A DNA stretch of 64,000 bases, taken from assembly GCF_020400655.1 (NCBI RefSeq), contig NZ_JAINRC010000008.1:62001-126000 (forward strand), given 5' to 3'. Numbering within the stretch: the stretch's first letter is position 1; every line of letters begins with the position of its first letter. Under the pieces are notes generated by a model, which saw only the letters and a program-made list of their open reading frames with translations, had not been told where the DNA came from and searched no databases. The translations under genes were made by a program, and so were the position numbers. This DNA comes from Streptomyces spinosus. Its GTDB lineage: Bacteria; Actinomycetota; Actinomycetes; Streptomycetales; Streptomycetaceae. This document shows, piece after piece, positions 24,712 to 32,198 of the stretch.

Positions 24712-26052
24712 CTAGCCGAGCGCCTTGCCCGGCAGCTCGACCTTCGCGCCGAGTTCCATGAGCTTCTCCATGAAGTTCTCGTAGCCGCGGTTGATCAGGT
24801 CGATGCCGTGGACGCGGGACGTGCCCTCGGCCGCCAGCGCCGCGATGAGGTACGAGAAGCCGCCGCGCAGGTCGGGGATGACCAGGTCGGCGCCCTGCAG
24901 CTTGGTGGGACCCGAGACGACGGCGGAGTGCAGGAAGTTGCGCGCGCCGAAGCGGCAGGCGGAGCCGCCCAGGCACTCGCGGTAGAGCTGGATGTGGGCG
25001 CCCATCTGGTTCAGCGCGGAGGTGAAGCCGAGGCGGGACTCGTAGACCGTCTCGTGGATGATGGACAGGCCCGTGGCCTGGGTCAGGGCCACCACCAGCG
25101 GCTGCTGCCAGTCGGTCTGGAAGCCGGGGTGCACGTCCGTCTCCAGCGCGATGGACTTCAACTGGCCGCCCGGGTGCCAGAACCGGATGCCCTCGTCGTC
25201 GATCTCGAAGGCACCGCCCACCTTCCGGTAGGTGTTCAGGAACGTCATCATCGAGCGCTGCTGGGCGCCGCGCACGTAGATGTTGCCGTTGGTCGCGAGC
25301 GCCGCGGAGGCCCAGGACGCGGCCTCGAGGCGGTCCGGGAGGGCGCGGTGGGTGTACCCGCCGAGCTTGTCCACACCGGTGATGCGGATCGTGCGGTCGG
25401 TGTCCATCGCGATGATCGCGCCCATCTTCTGCAGCACGCAGATGAGGTCCTCGATCTCCGGCTCGACGGCCGCGTTGGACAACTCCGTGACGCCTTCGGC
25501 CAGTACGGCCGTCAGCAGCACCTGCTCGGTGGCGCCCACGGACGGGTACGGCAGCCGGATCTTCGTGCCGCGCAGCCGCTGCGGAGCCTCCAGGTACTGC
25601 CCGTCGGCCCGCTTCTCGATGGTCGCGCCGAACTGCCGCAGCACGTCGAAGTGGAAGTCGATGGGCCGGCCGCCGATGTCACAGCCGCCGAGGCCCGGGA
25701 TGAAGGCGTGGCCGAGGCGGTGCAGCAGCGGGCCGCAGAAGAGGATCGGGATGCGGCTGGAACCCGCGTGGGCATCGATGTCAGCCACGTTGGCGCTCTC
25801 GACCCGCGTCGGGTCGAGCACCAGCTCGCCGGGCTCCTCGCCCGGGCGGACCGTCACCCCGTGCAGCTGGAGCAGGCCGCGGACGACCCGCACGTCACGG
25901 ATGTCCGGAACGTTGCGCAGTCTGCTCGGTTCGCTGCCCAGCAGGGCGGCGACCATGGCCTTCGGCACGAGGTTCTTCGCACCGCGGACACGGATCTCGC
26001 CCTCCAGCGGGGTTCCGCCGTGGACAAGCAGGACATCGTCGTTGACGGTCAT
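24712..26052 (-). CDS. murA: UDP-N-acetylglucosamine 1-carboxyvinyltransferase
   Basis: 446 residues with the EPSP-synthase-like fold. It starts peptidoglycan synthesis by adding enolpyruvate from PEP to UDP-GlcNAc. RVRGAKNLVPKAM holds the catalytic Lys and Asn. The active-site loop is GLGGCDIGGRPIDFH with the reactive Cys at position 124, so fosfomycin could alkylate it, unlike the Asp variant of mycobacteria. Later motifs (PDIRGGFSYL in its local form DLRGGFSYLIAALAAEG) are present. The family is duplicated in S. coelicolor. It is divergent from yqgE. Confidence 0.95.
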   Translation of the reverse strand: MTVNDDVLLVHGGTPLEGEIRVRGAKNLVPKAMVAALLGSEPSRLRNVPDIRDVRVVRGLLQLHGVTVRPGEEPGELVLDPTRVESANVADIDAHAGSSRIPILFCGPLLHRLGHAFIPGLGGCDIGGRPIDFHFDVLRQFGATIEKRADGQYLEAPQRLRGTKIRLPYPSVGATEQVLLTAVLAEGVTELSNAAVEPEIEDLICVLQKMGAIIAMDTDRTIRITGVDKLGGYTHRALPDRLEAASWASAALATNGNIYVRGAQQRSMMTFLNTYRKVGGAFEIDDEGIRFWHPGGQLKSIALETDVHPGFQTDWQQPLVVALTQATGLSIIHETVYESRLGFTSALNQMGAHIQLYRECLGGSACRFGARNFLHSAVVSGPTKLQGADLVIPDLRGGFSYLIAALAAEGTSRVHGIDLINRGYENFMEKLMELGAKVELPGKALG

Positions 26053-26330
26053 GAATCTCGCGTTCCGATGAGTTGGTCAGGGGCCGGCCGATCACTGTGC
26101 GCACGGGCCGGGAAGACAGGGTAATCGCCGATCACCCCCCGTCCGTAAGTCCACGGACCGCCCAGAGGCGTCATAGCTGTGTCACAACACGAACCGTTCC
26201 CTGCCGGGCACATGGGGTCACCGCCGCGGGGACGTGCGCCGGGGTCGCTCCCGTACGCCCTGAGCTGCCTTCACTCCCGTGCCCCCGATTGGCTCCCCAC
26301 ACCGGGGGAAGATGCGGGATCATGTCTGGC
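26053..26330. other. Divergent intergenic region, murA and yqgE
   Basis: 278 bases with promoters for both flanking genes expected. No hairpin, ORF or known operator stands out. Confidence 0.35.
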
Positions 26331-26903
26331 ATGACCGAGGTGTCCTCGCTCACAGGGCGGCTGCTCGTGGCCACCCCCGCCCTGGCGGACCCGAACTTCG
26401 ACCGCGCGGTGGTGCTCCTCCTCGACCACGACGAGGAGGGCTCCCTCGGTGTCGTCCTCAACCGGCCCACCCCGGTGGGCGTCGGCGACATCCTGGAGGA
26501 CTGGGCCGACCTCGCCGGTGAACCCGGCGTCGTCTTCCAGGGCGGCCCCGTCTCGCTGGACTCCGCGCTCGGCGTCGCCGTGATCCCCGGCGGCGCGGAC
26601 GGGGACGGCGCGCCACTCGGCTGGCGGCGGGTGCACGGCGCGATCGGACTGGTCGACCTGGAGGCACCGCCGGAGCTGCTCGCCTCCGCCGTCGGCTCCC
26701 TGCGGATCTTCGCCGGGTACGCCGGCTGGGGCCCGGGCCAGCTGGAGGACGAGCTGGTGGAGGGCGCCTGGTACGTCGTGGAGTCCGAGCCGGGCGACGT
26801 GTCCTCCCCGGCCCCCGAGAGACTCTGGCGTGAAGTGCTGCGCCGCCAGCGCAACGAGCTGGCGATGGTGGCCACGTACCCGGACGACCCGTCGCTCAAC
26901 TGA
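26331..26903 (+). CDS. YqgE/AlgH family protein (DUF179)
   Basis: 190 residues from the ATG at 26331; an ATG at 26322 adds three residues. Family motifs are complete: LTGRLLVATPALADPNFDRAV (split here only for reading), VVLNRPT, VFQGGPVSLD, FAGYAGWGPGQLEDEL and GAWYVV. The structure is known for the family but the biochemical role is not; an early idea of alginate regulation came from Pseudomonas AlgH. The next gene follows after 29 bases. Confidence 0.93.
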   Translation: MTEVSSLTGRLLVATPALADPNFDRAVVLLLDHDEEGSLGVVLNRPTPVGVGDILEDWADLAGEPGVVFQGGPVSLDSALGVAVIPGGADGDGAPLGWRRVHGAIGLVDLEAPPELLASAVGSLRIFAGYAGWGPGQLEDELVEGAWYVVESEPGDVSSPAPERLWREVLRRQRNELAMVATYPDDPSLN

Positions 26904-26919
26904 TGCCCGCCGGTTTCAG

Positions 26920-26925
26920 TACCCT
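26920..26925 (+). promoter_or_regulatory. -10 box of the DUF3039 gene, predicted leaderless
   Basis: TACCCT ends 7 bases before the ATG at 26933, which lacks a Shine-Dalgarno sequence. Transcription would begin at the start codon. Confidence 0.45.
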
Positions 26926-26932
26926 TGCTGGT

Positions 26933-27214
26933 ATGAGCACTCTTGAGCCCGAGCGCGGGACTGGTACGGGGACCCTCGTAGAGCCGACGCCACAGGTGTC
27001 CCACGGCGACGGCGACCACGAGCGCTTCGCCCACTACGTCCAGAAGGACAAGATCATGGCGAGCGCCCTCGACGGCACCCCCGTCGTGGCGCTGTGCGGC
27101 AAGGTCTGGGTGCCGGGCCGCGACCCGAAGAAGTACCCCGTCTGTCCCATGTGCAAGGAGATCTACGAGTCCATGGGCAGCGGCGGCGACGAGGGCAAGG
27201 GCGGCGACAAGTAG
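26933..27214 (+). CDS. DUF3039 zinc-binding-like protein
   Basis: 93 residues. It has an acidic N-terminus, then HERFAHYVQKDKIMASALDG, TPVVALCGKVWVPGRDPKK and YPVCPMCKEIYESM. The Cys at CGK and the CPMC pair suggest a zinc site, as in DUF3039 of actinobacteria. Function is unknown. The start at 26933 is supported by the -10 box just before it and by family length; the frame opens 30 bases earlier at the yqgE stop. Confidence 0.88.
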   Translation: MSTLEPERGTGTGTLVEPTPQVSHGDGDHERFAHYVQKDKIMASALDGTPVVALCGKVWVPGRDPKKYPVCPMCKEIYESMGSGGDEGKGGDK

Positions 27215-27243
27215 GTCGCGCCCCTTCCCGCCCGCGGACGGTG

Positions 27244-27282
27244 AGATCCCCGGGGCGCGCGTGCGGCGCGTCCCGGGGATCT
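27244..27282. terminator. Terminator after the DUF3039 gene
   Basis: A 17-bp stem that includes AGATCCCCGGG and CCCGGGGATCT with a five-base loop. Confidence 0.8.
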
Positions 27283-27301
27283 TCGCGTTCCCGGGCCGTC
27301 A

Positions 27302-27317
27302 ACTGGTCCAGACCTCT
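27302..27317. promoter_or_regulatory. DasR-responsive element (dre)
   Basis: ACTGGTCCAGACCTCT matches the dre consensus ACTGGTCTAGACCA(G/C)T at 14 of 16 positions. It touches the -35 box of the hexosaminidase promoter. DasR is the GlcNAc-responsive GntR repressor of chitin and aminosugar genes in Streptomyces, which fits the downstream gene. Confidence 0.7.
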
Positions 27318-27345
27318 TGTGGGCTCCTCGCGCAGTGCCTAGCCT
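27317..27345 (+). promoter_or_regulatory. Promoter of the GH20 gene
   Basis: -35 TTGTGG (27317-27322), a 17-base spacer and -10 TAGCCT (27340-27345). The predicted start is near 27352, giving a leader of about 70 bases. Confidence 0.6.
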
Positions 27346-27422
27346 TCGGGGCGACGGGCGTAAGCGTGGAGCGGGGCGGCGGGAGCGTTGCGTGAGGCGC
27401 GACGCCGGGAGGGGCTGATGTC

Positions 27423-29057
27423 GTGGAACTGATTCCGGCGCCGCGCGCGATCCAGGAGCGGCAGGGGCCCGCCGTACCCTTCGGGCCCGGCACCACGCTG
27501 TGGGCCGGCGAGGGCACCGAACGCACCGAACGCTGGCTGCGCGCCACCCTCGGCGCGGCCCTGGGCCTGCCGCTGCGCCCCGGGCCCCGGGACGCCCGCG
27601 ACGGCGTACGGCTGCTGGTGGACGACACGCTGGAACCGGAGGCGTACCGGCTCACCGCCGCCGACGGGGGCGTGGAGATCCGCGGCGGCGGGCCCGCCGG
27701 CGTGTTCTGGGGCGCCCAGACCCTGCGCCAGCTGCTCGGCCCCGACGCCTTCCGGCGCGCCCCGGTGCGCCCGGACACCGCCCCCGCTGTCCCGTACCAG
27801 GTCATCGAGGACGCCCCCCGGTTCCGCTGGCGCGGGCTGCTCCTCGACGTCGCCCGGCACTTCATGCCCAAGGACGGCGTGCTGCGCTACCTGGACCTGA
27901 TGGCCGCGCACAAACTCAACGTCCTGCACCTGCACCTGACGGACGACCAGGGCTGGCGCATCGAGATCGAGCGCTACCCGCGGCTGACCGAGATCGCCTC
28001 CTGGCGCACGCGGACGAAGTTCGGCCACCGGGCCTCACCGCTGTGGGAGGAGAAGCCCCACGGCGGCTACTACACCCAGGACGACATCCGCGAGATCGTC
28101 GCCTACGCCGCCGAGCGGCACATCGCCGTCGTCCCCGAGATCGACGTGCCGGGCCACTCGCAGGCCGCCATCGCCGCGTACCCCGAACTCGGCAACACCG
28201 ACGTCGTCGACACCACCGCCCTCACCGTCTGGGACAACTGGGGCATCTCGTCCAACGTCCTGGCCCCGACCGACGCCACCCTGCGGTTCTACGAGGGGGT
28301 GTTCGAGGAGGTCCTGGAGCTGTTCCCGGCGGACGCGGCCGCGTTCTCGGAGTTCGTCCACGTCGGCGGCGACGAGTGCCGCAAGGAGCAGTGGACCGAG
28401 TCCGTCACCGCCAAGACGCGGATCACGGACCTCGGCCTGGCCGACGAGAACGAGTTGCAGTCCTGGTTCATCGGGCACTTCGACGCCTGGCTCGCCGCGC
28501 GCGGGCGCCGCCTCATCGGCTGGGACGAGATCCTGGAGGGCGGCCTCGCGCCCGGCGCCGCCGTCTCCTCCTGGCGCGGCTACGGCGGCGGTGTCGCCGC
28601 CGCGCGGGCCGGCCACGACGTGGTCATGTGCCCCGAGCAGTACGTGTACCTGGACCACCGTCAGGCCCCGGGCGAGGACGAGCCCGTGCCGATCGGCTTC
28701 GTGCGCACCCTGGAGGACGTCTACCGCTTCGAGCCCGTGCCGGACGGGCTCACCGGCGAGGAGGCCCGGCACGTGCTGGGCACCCAGGCCAACGTCTGGA
28801 CCGAGGTGCTGGAGGACACCGCGCGCGTGGACTACCAGGCCTTCCCCCGGCTCGCCGCCTTCGCCGAGGTCGCCTGGAGCCCGCTGCCGGCCCCCGCGGA
28901 CCGGGACTACGCCGGCTTCGAACGCCGGATGGCCGCCCACTACCGGCGACTTGACGCCCTCGGCGTCGCCTACCGCCCGCCGGCCGGACCCCGCCCGTGG
29001 CAGAAGCGCCCCGGCGTGCCCGGCCGCCCGATCGAGGGGCCGCCCCCGAACAGGTGA
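27423..29057 (+). CDS. GH20 beta-N-acetylhexosaminidase
   Basis: 544 residues. An N-terminal GH20b domain (about 1-130) precedes the TIM-barrel catalytic domain (about 133-500): RGLLLDVARHF, HLHLTDDQGWR, PEIDVPGHSQAA, then the catalytic pair D317-E318 in HVGGDE, and later GWDEILEGG. It should remove terminal GlcNAc or GalNAc from chito-oligosaccharides or peptidoglycan fragments. No signal peptide is visible, so it is probably cytoplasmic and acts on imported chitobiose. The GTG start is 78 bases after the promoter's predicted -10. The dre site upstream suggests DasR repression relieved by GlcN-6-phosphate. Confidence 0.93.
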   Translation: MELIPAPRAIQERQGPAVPFGPGTTLWAGEGTERTERWLRATLGAALGLPLRPGPRDARDGVRLLVDDTLEPEAYRLTAADGGVEIRGGGPAGVFWGAQTLRQLLGPDAFRRAPVRPDTAPAVPYQVIEDAPRFRWRGLLLDVARHFMPKDGVLRYLDLMAAHKLNVLHLHLTDDQGWRIEIERYPRLTEIASWRTRTKFGHRASPLWEEKPHGGYYTQDDIREIVAYAAERHIAVVPEIDVPGHSQAAIAAYPELGNTDVVDTTALTVWDNWGISSNVLAPTDATLRFYEGVFEEVLELFPADAAAFSEFVHVGGDECRKEQWTESVTAKTRITDLGLADENELQSWFIGHFDAWLAARGRRLIGWDEILEGGLAPGAAVSSWRGYGGGVAAARAGHDVVMCPEQYVYLDHRQAPGEDEPVPIGFVRTLEDVYRFEPVPDGLTGEEARHVLGTQANVWTEVLEDTARVDYQAFPRLAAFAEVAWSPLPAPADRDYAGFERRMAAHYRRLDALGVAYRPPAGPRPWQKRPGVPGRPIEGPPPNR

Positions 29058-29313
29058 CAGCGCGGGGCCGGCCCGGCCCCGGACGGGCAACGGAAAAACC
29101 CCGGCAGCATCACCGAAGAGTGGCAATCCGTACACACCGGTGATGCCGTGCGAAAACGGCCACCTCCCTGGTGGGGTGGGCGAATGCCTCCTAGCGGACC
29201 CCTGCGTCCGGGCGTCGCGAAGATGTGCCAGAGTTGCGTCGTCCGCCTTGTCAGCACGTACCGTACGGCAACACAGGCGGGACCAGGTGGGGCAGCGGGA
29301 AGGGGCAGCCGGT
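29058..29313. other. Intergenic region before the molybdenum hydroxylase operon
   Basis: 256 bases. A GC hairpin CGGGGCC-ggccc-GGCCCCG at 29063-29081 may terminate the GH20 transcript. A perfect 9-bp dyad, GCATCACCG (29107-29115) and CGGTGATGC (29138-29146), spaced by 22 bases, may be an operator. No gene is seen. Confidence 0.45.
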
Positions 29314-30207
29314 TTGACCACGCACGCACCGCAGGCGGCGCAGGCCGTCACCTTGCCCACGACACTGGACGAGGCCGTGGCGGCCCTGGCCGCCATGCCC
29401 ACCGCCGTCCCCGTGGCGGGCGGCACCGACCTGATGGCCGCCGTCAACTCCGGCCAGCTCAGGCCCGCCGCGCTGGTGGGCCTCGGCCGGATCAGCGAGA
29501 TCCGCGGCTGGCAGTACCAGGACGGCCACGCGCTGCTCGGCACGGGCCTCACGCACGCGCGCATGGGCCGCCCCGACTTCGCGGCCCTGATCCCGGCGCT
29601 CGCCGCCGCCGCGCGCGCCGCGGGCCCGCCGCACATCCGCAACGCGGGCACCCTGGGCGGCAACATCGCCTCCGCCGCCCCCACCGGGGACGCGCTGCCG
29701 GTGCTGGCCGCCCTGGAAGCGACCCTGATCATCGCGGGCCCGGGCGGAGCCCGCCGGGAGATCCCGGTGTCGCACCTGCTGGCCGGCGTGGAGATGCTGC
29801 GCGGCGGTGAACTCATCGGCTACGTGCGCGTACCGCTGCTGCACGCCCCGCAGGTCTTCCTGAAGGCGACCGGACGCACCGGCCCGGGCCGCGCGCTCGC
29901 CTCCGTGGCGCTCGTCCTCGACCCGGCCCGGCGCGGTGTGCGCTGCGCCGTCGGAGCCATAGCGCCGATGCCGCTCCGGCCGCTGGAGGCCGAGCAGTGG
30001 GTCGCCCAGCTGATCGACTGGGACAACGACCGCGCGCTCGTACCGGAGGCCCTGCACGCCTTCGGCGAGTACGTCGCCGCGGCCTGCATCCCGGACCCGG
30101 CCCCCGAGCCCGACGGCTCGGTGACCCCGCTTCCGCCCGCCGTACTGCACCTGCGGCGCACCGTCGCCGCACTGGCCCGACGAGCACTGGGGAGGGCGCT
30201 GTCGTGA
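29314..30207 (+). CDS. Molybdenum hydroxylase FAD-binding subunit (CoxM type)
   Basis: 297 residues. Typical motifs of the medium subunit are AGGTDLM near residue 37 and HIRNAGTLGGNIASAAPTGD near 110 (FAD pyrophosphate and isoalloxazine contacts). A CO dehydrogenase flavoprotein C-terminal domain follows. The likely start is a TTG at 29314 with AAGGGG 8 bases upstream; there is no ATG or GTG in a good place. The stop overlaps the GTG of the iron-sulfur subunit gene. It passes electrons from the 2Fe-2S subunit to FAD and then to an acceptor. The substrate is not identifiable. Confidence 0.9.
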   Translation: MTTHAPQAAQAVTLPTTLDEAVAALAAMPTAVPVAGGTDLMAAVNSGQLRPAALVGLGRISEIRGWQYQDGHALLGTGLTHARMGRPDFAALIPALAAAARAAGPPHIRNAGTLGGNIASAAPTGDALPVLAALEATLIIAGPGGARREIPVSHLLAGVEMLRGGELIGYVRVPLLHAPQVFLKATGRTGPGRALASVALVLDPARRGVRCAVGAIAPMPLRPLEAEQWVAQLIDWDNDRALVPEALHAFGEYVAAACIPDPAPEPDGSVTPLPPAVLHLRRTVAALARRALGRALS

Positions 30208-32198
30208 CCGACGACCAGCACGGAGAGGGCACGCCCCAGGGCGGCGGACGCTGGGACCCGCTGCCCCAGGGCGACTACGACGACGGCGCCACCGCCTTCG
30301 TCAAACTCCCCGAGGGCGGCATCGACGCCCTGCTGTCCGGCGACAGCCCGCTGGCCGCGCCCGGACACGGCTACGTGCCGCCGCGGATCACCGCCACGCA
30401 CACCGACGGCACGCACACCGACGGCGCCCCGGGCACCTGGCCCGCGCCGGACGGCGGCGGCCCGTGGCCCGACCCGAACGCCACCCCGGCCCCGCCGCAC
30501 GCCGCGGACGACCGGTTCACCTACCAGCCCGCCGCCACCCAGCACTGGACCTTCGAGGAGCCCGCGGCACCGGCCGCCCCGGGGCACGACGTCACCGGGC
30601 AGTGGTCCATCCCCGTCGCCGGGGGTGAACTCCCCGACGAGTCGGGCGAGTTCACCACGTCCTCGCTGGTCGAGCAGTGGGGCGCCGCACCGCCCGCCAC
30701 GCTGCCCGGCGGCGCGCCGGCGCCCTGGGCGACGGACGGCACGGGCCACGCGTACCCCTCCGGGGGCGAGCCAGCGGGCGCGCCGGACGCGTACGGCGTG
30801 GACGACGGACACGGGACGGAACAGGCGTACGGCACCGGGGGCGCGTACGGCTCGCGGAACGGGTACGGCGCCGCCGAGGCGTACGTTCCGCAGGACGGGT
30901 ACGGGCACGGTCCCGGCGGTCAGGCGCGGGGCGGCGAGGCCGGAGCCGGTCACGACGAGGGCGGCCACGACGGAGCCGGTCACCCGGACGCCGGTCACGT
31001 GCACGCCGGTCACGACGAGGGCGGCCACGAGGGAGCCGGTCACCCGGACGCCGGTCACGCCGGTGCCCACGACGCCGGCACGCCCGGCGCCACGGACGCC
31101 GCCCCTGCGCCCGCCGAACCGGCTTCGTCGGCGCACGAGCCGGCCGAGCACGCCACCGCGCCGGAAGACGACGCCCAGGGCGCCGCCGAGGCCCCTGAAC
31201 GCCCCGCTGACGCCCCGGCGGACCCAGAGGGCCCCGCGGGCCCGCCGACCGCGGCCGAGCCCGCCACGGCGCCGGACACGGGCGACCCGGAGGACCCGGC
31301 GGAGCCGGCCGGCTCCGCGGACCCCGGCATCCCCGGCTCCCCGCCGGCGGCCGGACCCGAGGATGCCGTCGACGCGCCCGCGCCGGACACCCCCGGCGAA
31401 GGCGCCGCGGCCGCGGAGGACTCCGAGGGGGCCGCCGTACCGCTCCCGCCGAACGACGACCACCCGCTCGCCTCCTACGTCCTGCGCGTCAACGGCACCG
31501 ACCGCCCGGTCACCGACGCCTGGATCGGCGAGTCCCTGCTGTACGTGCTGCGCGAGCGGCTCGGCCTCGCGGGCGCCAAGGACGGCTGCTCGCAGGGCGA
31601 GTGCGGCGCCTGCAACGTGCAGGTCGACGGCCGCCTGGTGGCCTCCTGCCTGGTCCCGGCGGTCACCGCGGCCGGCAGCGAGGTGCGCACGGTCGAGGGC
31701 CTGGCCGAGGACGGCCGGCCCTCCGACGTACAGCGCGCGCTCGCCCGCTGCGGAGCCGTCCAGTGCGGTTTCTGCGTGCCCGGCATGGCGATGACCGTGC
31801 ACGACCTGCTGGAGGGCAACCCCGCGCCGACCGAGCTGGAGACCCGGCAGGCCCTGTGCGGCAACCTGTGCCGGTGCTCGGGCTACCGGGGCGTCCTGGA
31901 GGCCGTCAAGGAGGTCGTCGCCGAGCGGGAGGCGGCCCACGCCGGCCCCGCGACGGACACGGACGAGGCCCGCATCCCGCACCAGGCGGGCCCCGGCTCC
32001 GGCGGCGTCCACCCGTCGGCCTTCGAGGCGCCCGGCGCGTTCGACCCCCCGCGCCGGCAGGACACGCACGGGACGCCCGTCCCGTACGACACGCCCGACG
32101 CGTACGGCGGAGCGGACCGGTACGACGCACCCGACCCGTACGGCACGCCGCCGGGACCGCACGACCAGCACTACGGCCAGGACGGAGGCCAGGCGTGA
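30204..32198 (+). CDS. Molybdenum hydroxylase 2Fe-2S subunit with very long low-complexity N-terminus
   Basis: 664 residues, against about 160 for a usual CoxS. The iron-sulfur part is at about 415-575: a plant-type ferredoxin domain (GCSQGECGACNV and later a single Cys) and the [2Fe-2S] binding helical domain (CGFCVPGM, CGNLCRCSGYRG), all eight cysteines present. Residues 1-410 are Gly/Ala/Pro/Asp-rich with a His-rich segment made of two 20-residue repeats starting HDEGGH. A 90-residue tail rich in Tyr, Asp and Pro (PYDTPDAYGG, YDAPDPYGT) follows. Overlaps with both neighbours point to coupled translation. Stabilisation, oligomerisation or metal binding by the extension is speculation. Confidence 0.9.
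   Translation: MTDDQHGEGTPQGGGRWDPLPQGDYDDGATAFVKLPEGGIDALLSGDSPLAAPGHGYVPPRITATHTDGTHTDGAPGTWPAPDGGGPWPDPNATPAPPHAADDRFTYQPAATQHWTFEEPAAPAAPGHDVTGQWSIPVAGGELPDESGEFTTSSLVEQWGAAPPATLPGGAPAPWATDGTGHAYPSGGEPAGAPDAYGVDDGHGTEQAYGTGGAYGSRNGYGAAEAYVPQDGYGHGPGGQARGGEAGAGHDEGGHDGAGHPDAGHVHAGHDEGGHEGAGHPDAGHAGAHDAGTPGATDAAPAPAEPASSAHEPAEHATAPEDDAQGAAEAPERPADAPADPEGPAGPPTAAEPATAPDTGDPEDPAEPAGSADPGIPGSPPAAGPEDAVDAPAPDTPGEGAAAAEDSEGAAVPLPPNDDHPLASYVLRVNGTDRPVTDAWIGESLLYVLRERLGLAGAKDGCSQGECGACNVQVDGRLVASCLVPAVTAAGSEVRTVEGLAEDGRPSDVQRALARCGAVQCGFCVPGMAMTVHDLLEGNPAPTELETRQALCGNLCRCSGYRGVLEAVKEVVAEREAAHAGPATDTDEARIPHQAGPGSGGVHPSAFEAPGAFDPPRRQDTHGTPVPYDTPDAYGGADRYDAPDPYGTPPGPHDQHYGQDGGQA
30951..31059 (+). repeat. 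Two 60-base tandem repeats encoding His-rich units
   Basis: The unit starting at 30951 is repeated at 31011, with about 48 of 50 bases identical over the first part. It encodes HDEGGHDGAGHPDAGH and HDEGGHEGAGHPDAGH. Confidence 0.85.
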
